64,000 bases of DNA from contig OZ253558.1 of assembly GCA_965262745.1 (NCBI GenBank), positions 3,038,001 to 3,102,000 on the forward strand. The letters are read 5' to 3'. The DNA is from JAJECS01 sp965262745. Lineage in GTDB: Bacteria; Chloroflexota; UBA11872. The notes beneath the pieces are model-generated. The model was not told where the DNA came from, did no database searches, and was given only the letters and a program-made list of their open reading frames with translations. Position numbers and translations under genes: made by a program. Positions 16,320 to 25,143 of this stretch are shown here, piece after piece (positions within the stretch are counted from its first letter, which is position 1; every line of letters begins with the position of its first letter).

Positions 16320-18908
16320 ATGCGCGTGGCCGTCGCTGCGGCCGCCGTCGCCGCCGTGCTCCTGGCCATGCCGGCGCACGTTCGCGGCGAGTCTCCCGTT
16401 GCCGCCGATGTTGTCCTCGTCATCGACCACTCGGCGTCGATGGCGGACAGCGATCCCGCGGGACGGCGCAGCAAGGCCGCGCGGGACTTGATCGACGCCA
16501 TCGCCACGTTCACCGATTCATTCGACATCAGAATCGCGGGCGTCGCGTTCGGCAGCCCGTACCTTGACGGCGGCGACCCGCGTATCAACCTGCCGCTCAC
16601 GGATGCCGCGGCACCCGGCGTCGGCGAGCAGTTTTCAGTTGAGCGGATGCCGGGCACCGATTTCCACTCGGCCCTCTGCCTCGCCTGGCGCGTCGCCGTC
16701 GGCATGCGTCCGCCAATGGATGCCAACTGCCCGCCAACCGATATCGACGCTGTGCTGGGGTCGGCGCCGTCAGAGGACCCGAGCCGGAAGAAGGCGATCG
16801 TGCTGGTCACCGACGGTGGCCCCGCCCCTCGGGGCTCGGCGCTGACGCAGGCAAGCGACGGAGAAGCGGATTGTCCGCCGATCGCGCCCACGGAGATTAT
16901 GCGCGTCATTTCGAGCACGAATGACGAAGGCGTCTACATGTGCGCCCTGGCCAAGTCCTGGGAAGCGCTGAACGCGGCATTTCCCGTGGATCTCTTCGTC
17001 GTCGGGATCGACGCACGCGATCAGTGGTTCCCAAGCACGGCGGCCTTTTGGCGCGGGATTACGGCGTGCGAAGGCGAGCAAGCTTGCGCGCACCGGGTCG
17101 TGCGCGTGCTTGATCCGGCCGTCCTCACGCGCGAAATCAGCAAGATTGCCACGGGCGGGGTGACGAACTTGTGCGCCAAGGACGAAGGCGTGAGCACGTG
17201 CATCTTGCCGGCGGGTCTGCGCGAGGTTCACTTCGCCGTGACCAACGTCGAGCCCGACGATCAGATCACGGTAAAAAACCCTAACGGGCAAACCGTGAGG
17301 GTGAACGGACGCGCCCAGGTTCGAACCGTTGGAACGTCACAACGATGGCGTATCGTCGCGCCTGTCAAGGGCGCCTGGCGCGTCGAGTCCGTGCGCCCGG
17401 ATCCAAGCCTTTTCAGCCTGATCTTTCCCGCGCAGTTTCAGCTCGCGCCGCAGCCGGCGGCGCCGACGACGGATGCTGACATTGCCCTCGCGGCAACCCT
17501 GCTCTATGACAGCGAAATCCATGCCGCCTCCCTCGATGCGGAGACGCTCACGTTGGAATTGGTGCGCGACGGACGCGACCAACCGTCCCGTGAGGTTGTT
17601 TTGCGCCAAAGAGACGACGCGTTTGTCGTCACTACATCTAGGGACGGCGGCAACGCCCTGGGAATGCTCGAGGCGGGCCGCTGGACGGCACGACTGTCGC
17701 TGGCGACGCGGGACTCCCAGAAGGGCGAGGCCTACAGGCTCGTGTTTGGCAGCGTGACGTTCGTCGTCGCGCCGCCCCTTACCCCTACGCCGACGCCTAC
17801 CCCTACGCCTACCCCGACCCCAACGCTCGCACCCACGCCGACGCCCACGCTTACCCCGACGCCTACCTCAACCCCCACCCCCACGCCGACACCACCGTCG
17901 CCCACACCCACGCCCACCTCGACGCCGACGCCTACGGCCATGCCTACCCCGACGCCGACGCCTACGGCCATGCCTACCCCGACCCCGGAACCCACGCCTA
18001 CTTCAACCTCTACGCCCCTTCCGCCTCCGCCCCCGCCGTGCGACGCCGAATCTCCAAAAGTCGTCGCGTTCTCGCCCGAGGGCGCTGACATCGACGCCTA
18101 TCGGTTGGGATTCGCTTGGGAAAACCGTCCGCGATTTCGAGTACGCAATTCACACGAAGCGGAGCTCTCGGAACGGCAAGGCTGCACGGTGGTTCCGCTG
18201 CAGACACGGCTTCGATCAAGGCCCGTCGATGGCTCCGGGCCAACGTGCCCGCGGTGCACTGCGTCCGCGACCGGCTCGCCGCCGGTGCGCCTCGAAGCGC
18301 TGGCGCCTCTGCCCGAGGGGCCATACCTGCGCGAAGTCCAGGTGCTTGCCCACGGCCAGTGGCGGGTTGTCGCGTCGGAGAAGCTCACTGTCGTGGTGCC
18401 GGAATGGGCGGAAGCTGAGCCGGTGTTGAGCCTCGTCGCGCTCATTGCCGTTCTCCTCGCACTCCTCGGGTTGACCTCATTTGCATCCACCCGCCTCGTG
18501 CGCCATCAGTTGGATCCCTACGACGAGGCGGCCACGCGCGTGCGCGACATCCACCTCGTGCGAGCCGACGGCTTGGGAGCACCCATCGTTCGGCTCGCGT
18601 TCTTCACCTGGCGCGGCGCCGAGGTCGACGGAGACGTGGGAATCTCGAAGGCGTACCTGTCGCTGGCGGGGCTTGTGGCGGGGCCGCTCGTGGCTCGGTT
18701 CCAATGGCCCGCCCCTCAGGCGGAGGCCGCTGCGGACTTCCAGCCGCCGCGCACGTTGACGCGCCTCATGCGCCACACATGGGCCGTTGCGCGTGGCGCG
18801 CGAACGCTCGTGATCGGCCGCCGGCTGCGCCATGCGGTGTTCGAGGGCGCTGACGGCCGCGAGATTGAGTTGCAACTCGTTCGACGCATCGATCGTGATG
18901 TCGCCTAG
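16320..18908 (+). CDS. secreted/membrane-anchored vWA protein with Thr-Pro stalk
   Basis: 862 residues. ATG 16320 is chosen because it begins a signal peptide (MRVAVAAAAVAAVLLAMPAH); the frame is open further upstream only as an overlap with the tubulin-like gene. vWA domain ~30-250: MIDAS DHSAS at 36-40, a GTD threonine near 113 and LVTDGG near 161-166. Then a beta-rich region, a Thr-Pro repeat stalk (~487-567, bases ~17779-18020), a small C/P-rich domain with CPRC, one transmembrane helix (~702-723, VLSLVALIAVLLALLGL) and ~140 cytoplasmic residues. Topology thus puts the vWA domain outside and a tail inside, able to meet the cytoplasmic tubulin-like partner encoded just upstream. No enzymatic motif seen. 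Confidence 0.82.
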   Translation: MRVAVAAAAVAAVLLAMPAHVRGESPVAADVVLVIDHSASMADSDPAGRRSKAARDLIDAIATFTDSFDIRIAGVAFGSPYLDGGDPRINLPLTDAAAPGVGEQFSVERMPGTDFHSALCLAWRVAVGMRPPMDANCPPTDIDAVLGSAPSEDPSRKKAIVLVTDGGPAPRGSALTQASDGEADCPPIAPTEIMRVISSTNDEGVYMCALAKSWEALNAAFPVDLFVVGIDARDQWFPSTAAFWRGITACEGEQACAHRVVRVLDPAVLTREISKIATGGVTNLCAKDEGVSTCILPAGLREVHFAVTNVEPDDQITVKNPNGQTVRVNGRAQVRTVGTSQRWRIVAPVKGAWRVESVRPDPSLFSLIFPAQFQLAPQPAAPTTDADIALAATLLYDSEIHAASLDAETLTLELVRDGRDQPSREVVLRQRDDAFVVTTSRDGGNALGMLEAGRWTARLSLATRDSQKGEAYRLVFGSVTFVVAPPLTPTPTPTPTPTPTPTLAPTPTPTLTPTPTSTPTPTPTPPSPTPTPTSTPTPTAMPTPTPTPTAMPTPTPEPTPTSTSTPLPPPPPPCDAESPKVVAFSPEGADIDAYRLGFAWENRPRFRVRNSHEAELSERQGCTVVPLQTRLRSRPVDGSGPTCPRCTASATGSPPVRLEALAPLPEGPYLREVQVLAHGQWRVVASEKLTVVVPEWAEAEPVLSLVALIAVLLALLGLTSFASTRLVRHQLDPYDEAATRVRDIHLVRADGLGAPIVRLAFFTWRGAEVDGDVGISKAYLSLAGLVAGPLVARFQWPAPQAEAAADFQPPRTLTRLMRHTWAVARGARTLVIGRRLRHAVFEGADGREIELQLVRRIDRDVA
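17779..18020 (+). repeat. C/A-rich Thr-Pro coding repeat with a perfect 30-bp tandem unit
   Basis: This stretch of the vWA gene is built of ACG/CCT/CCG/ACC-type codons giving alternating Thr-Pro, with occasional Ser, Ala and Met. Within it, bases 17921-17950 and 17951-17980 are identical 30-base units. The array should vary in length between strains by slippage, changing how far the vWA head stands from the membrane. The antisense strand reads as Gly-Val repeats, which is only a shadow. Confidence 0.85.
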
Positions 18909-19137
18909 TCTGTCGATCAGCGCCTAAACCGCGTCGAAGATTCAAGACCATGTGCCGAGCTAGGCGCTCCATCATCGCGCGTCCGGAGCGCGGACCGCTT
19001 CCGTTCCCCGCCCTTGAGCTCCTTAGTATGTCGTGGGGACCGCTGGAACAGCCGAGGACTGGGGTGAGAGGGCTACCAGCATCACAGTACGATGCCGGTG
19101 CAGGCCCCTGCCGGTGAAGCTCTTGCGCCGACTAACG

Positions 19138-20658
19138 GTGACCGACGCTCTGCTGCTGGGCCTGGACCTCGGCACCACCAGCGCGCGGGCGGTGCTGACT
19201 GCTCGCGACGGACGCATCCTGGCCACCCACGCGGCGGAATATCCCATGGACACCCCGCAGCCGGGCTGGGCCGAGCAGGACCCCGACGCCTGGGAACGCG
19301 CGGCCTTCGAGGTCCTCGGCGCCTGCGTCCGGGCGGCGCCAGACCCCGCGTCCATCCGCGGAATCGGGCTCACCGGCCAGATGCACGGCGCCACGCTCTT
19401 GGACGCCCGCGATCGGTCCATCCGTCCGGCCATTCTCTGGTGCGACCAGCGCACCGCCGCGCAGCGGCAGGCCATCGAGCGCGAGATCGGGCTATCCGAG
19501 GTCATCGCGCGCACGGCCAATCCACCGCTCGAGGGATTCACCGCGCCCAAGCTCCTTTGGGTGCGCGAGCACGAGCCCGACGCCTACGCCCGGATCCGAC
19601 GGGTGCTGCTGCCCAAGGACTTCATTCGCCTGCGGCTAACTGGTGAGACCGCCACCGATGTCGCGGATGCCTCGGGCACCGCCCTTTTCGACGTGGCCAA
19701 CCGTGAGTGGTCTGAGGCCATGGCTCGCGACCTGGAAATCCCCTTGGAATGGCTGCCGCGCGCCGTCGAGTCACCCGCACCGGCCGGCGCCTTGACCGCC
19801 GCGGCGGCGGAAACGCTTGGGCTGCCCGCCGGACTTCCCGTGGCCGCCGGTGCGGGCGATCAAGCCGCCGGTGGCGTGGCGGCGGGGATTATTGCCGCAG
19901 GCGACGTGCTCGTCACGATCGGGTCCTCGGGCGTCGTGTTCGTCGCCAGCGACCAGCCTCGGATCGATCCCGCCGGTCGCGTGCACACGTTCTGCCATGC
20001 CCTGCCCGCGACGTGGCACGTCATGGGCGTCACTCAGGGGGCCGGGATTTCGCTGCGCTGGATGCGCGACCTGCTGGGCGCGCAATTCCTGTCAGAGGCG
20101 GGCGATCCCTACGACGCGCTCACCCGCGAGGCGTCCGCGTCCCCCGCCGGCAGCCGGGGTCTCGTCTGGCTGCCCTACCTCCAAGGCGAGCGCACGCCCC
20201 ACCTCGACCCCAACGCGCGCGGGGTCTTGTTCGGCCTCACGACCGCCCACCAGCGGGGCGACGTGATCCGCGCCGTGCTCGAAGGTGTGGCGTTCAGCCT
20301 GCGCGACAGTCTGGAGATCATCCAGGAGCTAGGCCTGCCGCTGCGCCGGGTCAAGATCGCGGGTGGCGGCGCGCGCAGCCCGCTATGGCGCCAGATCGTC
20401 GCCGACGTGCTGGGCCACCCGATCAGCCTCGAGCCCGAGGACCGCGGTCCCGCCTTTGGCGCGGCCCTGCTCGCAGGGGTCTCGGCCGGGGTGTACGACG
20501 CAGTGGAAGAGGCGTGTGCCGTGACCGCACACCGGTCACTGGAGCTTGCGCCGCGCGCGGACACTCAGTCCGTCTACCAGGCAACGTACGGCGTGTATCG
20601 GGAGCTGTATCCCGCATTGGCCGAATCGTTCGGCGCGGTCGCGTCGTTGCAGGAGTAG
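19138..20658 (+). CDS. xylB: FGGY-family carbohydrate kinase, xylulokinase-like
   Basis: About 506 residues from GTG 19138 (VTDALLLGLDLGTTS); the frame is open upstream to 19033 and GTG 19114 is an alternative, no strong ribosome site favours one. Motifs: LGLDLGTTSARAVL phosphate-1, GLTGQMHG and CDQRT as in xylulokinases, PKDFIRLRLTG with TDVADASGT, GAGDQAAGGVAAG and the C-terminal GGGARSPLWRQIVADVLG. It phosphorylates a ketose, most likely D-xylulose, feeding the pentose phosphate pathway. It stands alone on the plus strand, converging on the yjbQ gene, with no xylose isomerase in the window, so the exact sugar is not proven by context. Confidence 0.88.
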   Translation: MTDALLLGLDLGTTSARAVLTARDGRILATHAAEYPMDTPQPGWAEQDPDAWERAAFEVLGACVRAAPDPASIRGIGLTGQMHGATLLDARDRSIRPAILWCDQRTAAQRQAIEREIGLSEVIARTANPPLEGFTAPKLLWVREHEPDAYARIRRVLLPKDFIRLRLTGETATDVADASGTALFDVANREWSEAMARDLEIPLEWLPRAVESPAPAGALTAAAAETLGLPAGLPVAAGAGDQAAGGVAAGIIAAGDVLVTIGSSGVVFVASDQPRIDPAGRVHTFCHALPATWHVMGVTQGAGISLRWMRDLLGAQFLSEAGDPYDALTREASASPAGSRGLVWLPYLQGERTPHLDPNARGVLFGLTTAHQRGDVIRAVLEGVAFSLRDSLEIIQELGLPLRRVKIAGGGARSPLWRQIVADVLGHPISLEPEDRGPAFGAALLAGVSAGVYDAVEEACAVTAHRSLELAPRADTQSVYQATYGVYRELYPALAESFGAVASLQE

Positions 20659-20673
20659 CCCAGCCGCGGCGCC

Positions 20674-21075
20674 TCAGAGCAAGCGCAGCTCGACCGTCCG
20701 CGTGCGAGGGCCGTCGCACTCCACGAGCAGGATGTCCTGCCAGACTCCCGCCTGGAGCCGCCCGTTGACGACGGGTACCAGGACCTGGTGACCGATCAAG
20801 TTGGCGCGCACGTGGGCGGCCGCGTTGTCTTCCGCCCCCTGGTTGTGAGCGTAGCGACCATCCCACGGGACCACGCGCTCCAGCGCTCGAGCCAGGTCGT
20901 CGAGCAAGCCGGGTTCGGGTTCGTTCAGGGTGATGGCGCACGTGGTGTGCGGGACGCTGACCAACAGCATTCCGTCGCCGACGCCCTGCGTTTCGAGGGT
21001 CGCTTGAATTTGCCGGCCAATGGGATGCACGGACGTGCGCGAAGTGGTAGCGATGCGCAGCGCGGGGAGCGGCAT
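20674..21075 (-). CDS. YjbQ family protein (UPF0047)
   Basis: 133 residues from ATG 21075, one base after the stop of the upstream HAD gene, so they form an operon. Longer frame to 21282 lies inside the HAD gene and is rejected. Family blocks are SVPHTTCAITLNEPEPG (metal/active-site His and Thr), DDLARALERVVP, RYAHNQGAEDNAAAHVRA and the end QDILLVECDGPRTRTVELRLL. YjbQ proteins form compact trimers and have weak reported thiamin-phosphate-synthase activity; the physiological role is not established. Converges on xylB with 15 bases between stops. Confidence 0.92.
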   Translation of the reverse strand: MPLPALRIATTSRTSVHPIGRQIQATLETQGVGDGMLLVSVPHTTCAITLNEPEPGLLDDLARALERVVPWDGRYAHNQGAEDNAAAHVRANLIGHQVLVPVVNGRLQAGVWQDILLVECDGPRTRTVELRLL

Positions 21076-21076
21076 T

Positions 21077-21862
21077 TCAGGCGTCCGCTCCGGAATCCAC
21101 GGGAGGCCGCGTGCACCAGTTGGCGTTGGGCGCGCGCCGGGACAGCTCGCGCCAGCCGGGTGCCAGAGCCAGGCGGGCGGCGTCCACCAGGCTTCGCGCC
21201 ACGGCCACGCCAGGAGGAGCAGCCGATCCATCGCGCGCGATCCAGACGACGGGCATCCCGGAGTCTTGCGCGCCGGCGACATCGTTCAATAGGTCGTCAC
21301 CGATGAGTACGCAGTCGTCGAGGTCGGCGCTCACGGCAGCGGCAGCGGCGGCAAATATGCGCGCATCCGGCTTCTCGACTCCCACGGCAGCCGAGAAGAC
21401 GACAGGGTCCAGACAGTCACCGAGTCCAACCTCATCCAGGACCAGCGGTAGTAGGTAGCTGTAGTTGCTCAGGACGCCGGCGCGGACGCCGGCCGCTCGC
21501 ACCAGGTCGATGGCGGGACGCGCGTCGGGAAGCACGCGCGACCGAAAGGCCGCCGTCAGTTCGTCGGCGATGTGATTCACGTCAAGCAGTACGGAACCGG
21601 TGTCGCCCAACGCCTGTAGGTAGACACGAGCGTCGGCAGCTCGGAGTTGCTCGAAGTCGTCGGCCGTGCGGACAGAGGCGAAATGCGCCTTGAAGTAGCG
21701 CATCTCTGCACGCAGAGCGGCATCGACGCGTGGGCGCGGCAGGGCAACTCCCGCCCGCCGCAGCGCGTCGGCCATGTAGTCGAAGGGCGAGGGATCTTGC
21801 GAGAAGTGGATCAGCGTGCCGTAGGCGTCAAAGAACACGGCCGCTGGGTAGGACGTGGTCAC
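21077..21862 (-). CDS. HAD-superfamily hydrolase
   Basis: 261 residues from GTG 21862. Motif I VFFDAYGTLIHF (residues ~8-19, nucleophile Asp), motif II VLSNYS, motif III lysine in VGVEKPDARIF and motif IV LIGDDLLNDVAGA; the alpha-helical cap is in between. It resembles the HDHD3/REG-2-like or YjjG-like phosphatases that dephosphorylate small metabolites or nucleotides. Start chosen at the codon just before motif I; the open frame continues far into the antisense of the next gene and is not real. Upstream neighbour is the divergent BNR gene, 147 bases away. Confidence 0.88.
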   Translation of the reverse strand: MTTSYPAAVFFDAYGTLIHFSQDPSPFDYMADALRRAGVALPRPRVDAALRAEMRYFKAHFASVRTADDFEQLRAADARVYLQALGDTGSVLLDVNHIADELTAAFRSRVLPDARPAIDLVRAAGVRAGVLSNYSYLLPLVLDEVGLGDCLDPVVFSAAVGVEKPDARIFAAAAAAVSADLDDCVLIGDDLLNDVAGAQDSGMPVVWIARDGSAAPPGVAVARSLVDAARLALAPGWRELSRRAPNANWCTRPPVDSGADA

Positions 21863-22009
21863 ACGGGAACGTACCACCGGCGACGACAGGGGCGGGCGCG
21901 CGTGTCGGGACGAGTGGGATGATGGGGGCGCTTTCGCCGGGACGGTGCTTGCCGCGACGGACCAAACAGCGCGGTCGGCAACGGGATCCCGCCTTTGAAG
22001 GTGCTTTCC

Positions 22010-23347
22010 ATGCCGACGACTTCCACCGCCGCCGAGCGCTGGCGCGACGCGCACCGCACCAATCCCGACTACATCGTCTTCGTGCCGGCGGACGACGACA
22101 CGCCGGCGCACGACACGGGGCCGCGCCCGCACGGGCCATGGGACAACGGCAACACGCATTTCATTGTCACCACCACGACCACGGGAGCTTTCCTGGCCAC
22201 CTGGACCCAGGCCGAGGACGCCTTCCACGGTCTGAACGCGTGGGTGGTGACGGCCCGCAGCCTGGACCGTGGGCGCACCTGGAGCCGTCCATCGGTGGTC
22301 GAGTCGCCGCCCGACGACACGGGCAAGACGCCGGTGTGGTCCTTTCCGGTGGTCGTGCCGCATAGCGGCCGCGTCTGGCTCTTCTACCACCGCAATACCG
22401 GGCCGGTGGACTTCGACCGCGGCATGACCGGGGTGCTGTCCTGGCGCGTCTCGGATGACGACGGCGTCTCCTGGGGCGAGCGGCACGACGCGGTTGTTGG
22501 CCGCGGGGCCATCGACGATCCCGATCTCGCCATGCTCAGCAGCTGGGTGCCTTCCGGCTGGCAGGCGCCCATCGTGAACCGCCGCGGGCAGGTGATCTGC
22601 CCGATGACGCGCTGGGCCTCCAACGCCTATCACAGGCAATTCGAGACGATGAGGCCGACGATGGGCTTCAACGACCGGCATCACGAGGGCTGGTTCCTGC
22701 GCTTCGACAACGTGCTGACGGTTGACGACCCGGCGGACCTGGTGGTGACGACCTGGCCGGATGCCGAGCACGGCATCCGGATCCCGCAGCCGCGGGACGA
22801 GCGCATCAGCTCGGCCATGGAGCCGTCCATCCAGAACCTATCCGACGGCCGCATCGTGGCGGTGATGCGCACCATGACCGGCTGGATCTGGTATTCGGTG
22901 TCCGCCGACTTCGGCGAGTCCTGGTCCGAGGCTGCGCCGCTGCGGTTTCAGCCGGGCGGGCCGCCAATCCCGCATCCCTCGGCCCCGTGCCCGCTCCACA
23001 AGCTGCGCGACGGTCGATTCCTGCTCTTCTTCCACAACAACGACGGCACCGCCCATGGCGCCAGCGGACCCGGCGACGGCCGGGCGCGCCGCCCGGTCTG
23101 CGTGAGCGTCGGTCGCGAAATCGACAATCCTGGTGGCCAGCCGCTGGTGTTCGGCCGCCCCCACGTGCTGGCCGACAACGAGTACGCCGTCAATGCCGTC
23201 ACCGGCCGCCCGGGCGGCATGCCGATCTATGGCAGCTTCACGGACTACGCCGGCGAGCAAGTGCTGTGGTATCCCGACAACACGACCTATCTGCTCGGCA
23301 AACGGCTGCCCGAGGAGGTCCTGGACGACGCCTGGCTGCCTCGCTGA
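22010..23347 (+). CDS. BNR/sialidase-like protein, second subfamily
   Basis: 445 residues from ATG 22010, with AAGGTG eight bases upstream; TTG 21995 is an alternative. Asp boxes: ARSLDRGRTW, VSDDDGVSW and VSADFGESW. The C-terminal half matches the truncated gene at 1-639 (DGRIVAVMRT, WYSVS, HPSAPCPLHKLRDGRFLLFFHNNDG, TYLLGKRLPEEVLD). It is distinct from the four-copy array at 3907-8832, which lacks these blocks. No signal peptide. The window therefore holds two BNR subfamilies, six genes in all. Substrate unknown. Confidence 0.85.
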   Translation: MPTTSTAAERWRDAHRTNPDYIVFVPADDDTPAHDTGPRPHGPWDNGNTHFIVTTTTTGAFLATWTQAEDAFHGLNAWVVTARSLDRGRTWSRPSVVESPPDDTGKTPVWSFPVVVPHSGRVWLFYHRNTGPVDFDRGMTGVLSWRVSDDDGVSWGERHDAVVGRGAIDDPDLAMLSSWVPSGWQAPIVNRRGQVICPMTRWASNAYHRQFETMRPTMGFNDRHHEGWFLRFDNVLTVDDPADLVVTTWPDAEHGIRIPQPRDERISSAMEPSIQNLSDGRIVAVMRTMTGWIWYSVSADFGESWSEAAPLRFQPGGPPIPHPSAPCPLHKLRDGRFLLFFHNNDGTAHGASGPGDGRARRPVCVSVGREIDNPGGQPLVFGRPHVLADNEYAVNAVTGRPGGMPIYGSFTDYAGEQVLWYPDNTTYLLGKRLPEEVLDDAWLPR

Positions 23348-23371
23348 GCCCGGCCATTCCGCGCGCCGCTG

Positions 23372-24124
23372 TTAGGGGTCGTTAGGCTCCAGGTCGGGCG
23401 CTGCTCCCGCGCGGGCAAGCACGTAGAACGCTGAAGCGAGGTCGCCGGCCGCCGGCCGCTCGGCAACGAGGCGATCCAGGAACTTGATCGGCACGGTGAG
23501 CCAAGCAGCGACGAAATCAGCCGCGAGCTCCAACCGTCGGCGGCGCGTGAATCCGCTCAGCAGTCCCTTGAGATAGCCGCGCAAGATCCAGGTGAGCGCC
23601 GAGCTCGGCCCGGCGCACACGCCAACCTCCACGTCGTGATTCGCCCGAAAGGCATGGCGCAGCCCGCTGCTGGTGAAGCGGTGATAGTCGTCCGGCGACG
23701 CGTGATAGCCCTGCAGGAAGGGAACTTCGATGTAGAGCACCGCGCGTGGCCTGGCGACGCGCGCCATCTCATCGATAGCGGCTTGGGGCGTTGGCAGGTG
23801 CTCGAGCACCGCGGTGGAGAGCACCGCGTCGAACGACTGGGAAGCAAACGGCAGGCGCAGGGCGTCGGCGCGGCAGGTGACCGTGGGGTGACGGGCGATG
23901 TCGAGGTTGAGAACGCCGCGGCGCCCCGCGGCTTCGGAAATTGCACCTGGCAGGCCGCGACCGCCGCCTCCGACGTTGAGAATCGCCGCCGGCTGAGCCA
24001 TGGCGGCGGCGAGCTCGCCGAACCGCTCCAGGTTGCGTGCCGAGGCGTGGTTATAGGTCGAGCTTGGAACGCGGTAGAGGCGGCGCGCCAAGGCGCGCAG
24101 CGGGCTGCGGCGCACGGCCCTCAC
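23372..24124 (-). CDS. class I SAM-dependent methyltransferase (type 11-like)
   Basis: 250 residues from GTG 24124, overlapping the stop of the HAD gene by four bases (GTGA). Motif I reads ILNVGGGGRGLPG rather than the usual acidic D-x-G-x-G-x-G; acidic residue of the next strand is in VLNLDIARHP; FDAVLSTAVLEHLPTPQ is motif IV with the EHL typical of Methyltransf_11, followed by LYIEVPFLQGYHASPDDYHRF. This last pattern is common in methyltransferases acting on polysaccharide, lipid or peptidoglycan-linked sugar precursors. Substrate unknown. Coupled with the HAD phosphatase upstream. Confidence 0.85.
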   Translation of the reverse strand: MRAVRRSPLRALARRLYRVPSSTYNHASARNLERFGELAAAMAQPAAILNVGGGGRGLPGAISEAAGRRGVLNLDIARHPTVTCRADALRLPFASQSFDAVLSTAVLEHLPTPQAAIDEMARVARPRAVLYIEVPFLQGYHASPDDYHRFTSSGLRHAFRANHDVEVGVCAGPSSALTWILRGYLKGLLSGFTRRRRLELAADFVAAWLTVPIKFLDRLVAERPAAGDLASAFYVLARAGAAPDLEPNDP

Positions 24125-24873
24125 GCTTGCTTCTCCGCGGCGTCCAATTCCGCGATTGCCGGGATGAGCTGCCCCAAATCGTCGATGATCGCGTCCGGGG
24201 TTACTGGGGCGGGGTCGCCTGAAGCGTCGCGGCGCAGCCAGATCGCCCTGAGCCCGAGCGCCTGCGGCACGCGCACGTCGAACTCCAAGTCGTCGCCCAC
24301 CATCACGGCCGCGTCGGCTGGCACCTCAATGCGGCGCAGCGCCTCGCGGTAGGCGACGGGATGCGGTTTCATCCAGCCGGATTCGGTGCTGAGCACCAGC
24401 GCGTCCACCTGCCGCGGGAGATCGAACGCCTGCAGGCGTTCGATCAGCAACTCTTCCCCATCGATCAGATTCCCCATGATGGCCGTGCGCACGCCGGCCC
24501 TCCGCAACAGCCCGAGCGTGCGGACGGCGTGTGGATCGACGGTCATCCGAGCGTAGTGCGGCCCAAAGTACATCGGCAGCAGCAAGTCGATGAGCTCGGA
24601 CGGCGCCTCCAAGTCAAAGCGATCGAGCACTTCCACGAAGACCCGCCGGGCGTCCGGCACCGCACACTCGCCCTGATACGACGCGGCCAGCGCCTCTTGC
24701 AGGGTTTCGCCCAGCGGGTCCGTCAGCTGCTCGGTGGTCGGGGCGTCGTCCGTCAGCCGTCCCAACGCCTCCGCCACCTGCGCCGCGCCCTCCCGGTTGC
24801 TGGGCGAGCCGACCAACGGCTCCTGCGTGACCAACGTATCGCCCAGATCGAACAGCACACCGCGAATTGCCAT
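24121..24873 (-). CDS. HAD-superfamily hydrolase with atypical motif II
   Basis: 250 residues from ATG 24873. Motif I LFDLGDTLV, motif III lysine in SGWMKPHPVAYREAL and motif IV VMVGDDLEFDV are all present, with an alpha-helical cap between I and II. Motif II, normally a strand ending in Ser/Thr, reads TAIMGNL with glycine at that position, which may lower or change activity. The fold type is similar to YjjG/haloacid phosphatases. Translationally coupled to the downstream methyltransferase. Confidence 0.85.
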   Translation of the reverse strand: MAIRGVLFDLGDTLVTQEPLVGSPSNREGAAQVAEALGRLTDDAPTTEQLTDPLGETLQEALAASYQGECAVPDARRVFVEVLDRFDLEAPSELIDLLLPMYFGPHYARMTVDPHAVRTLGLLRRAGVRTAIMGNLIDGEELLIERLQAFDLPRQVDALVLSTESGWMKPHPVAYREALRRIEVPADAAVMVGDDLEFDVRVPQALGLRAIWLRRDASGDPAPVTPDAIIDDLGQLIPAIAELDAAEKQA

Positions 24874-25143
24874 GGAACGAGTCTAGCGAGCCAGGCCGCC
24901 TGAACCTCGCCCTTCAGCCCATGCCGCCACGGGCCTGGATTCCGGCGCAAGGCCGCAATGACGGGAGAAAAGCGGTGCACGGTGGGTGCGCACCACGGCG
25001 GGCCAGACCTTGGGGCGGGGGGTTTTTATACGTGTTCGGGGGTTAACTTCGATGCCGAACTAACGGCCCAGCCACCGGCGGCTCTCGGCGGGCGGCGTCG
25101 TGCAGACCCGGCGAATGCTTTATGCTTTACGTAAGGCGTCAAA
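24874..25143. repeat. intergenic region with a GGAATCCAG-type interspersed repeat
   Basis: 270 bases without a gene. Bases 24934-24965 (CCTGGATTCC...AATGACGGG) are the inverted orientation of the CGTCATTCC...GGAATCCAGG element seen at 31019-31047 and, more weakly, 35878-35907. The last 30 bases, just before higB, hold AT-rich CTTTACGTAAGG around 25127-25138 with the exact 8-bp palindrome TTACGTAA, a candidate HigBA operator/promoter. Confidence 0.55.

Noticed and set aside
17732..18091. Gly-Val repeat protein on the minus strand
   Set aside because: Reverse complement of the Thr-Pro stalk of the vWA gene.
22285..22771. N-terminal extension of the HAD gene at 21077
   Set aside because: Antisense to the BNR gene; motif I begins right after GTG 21862.
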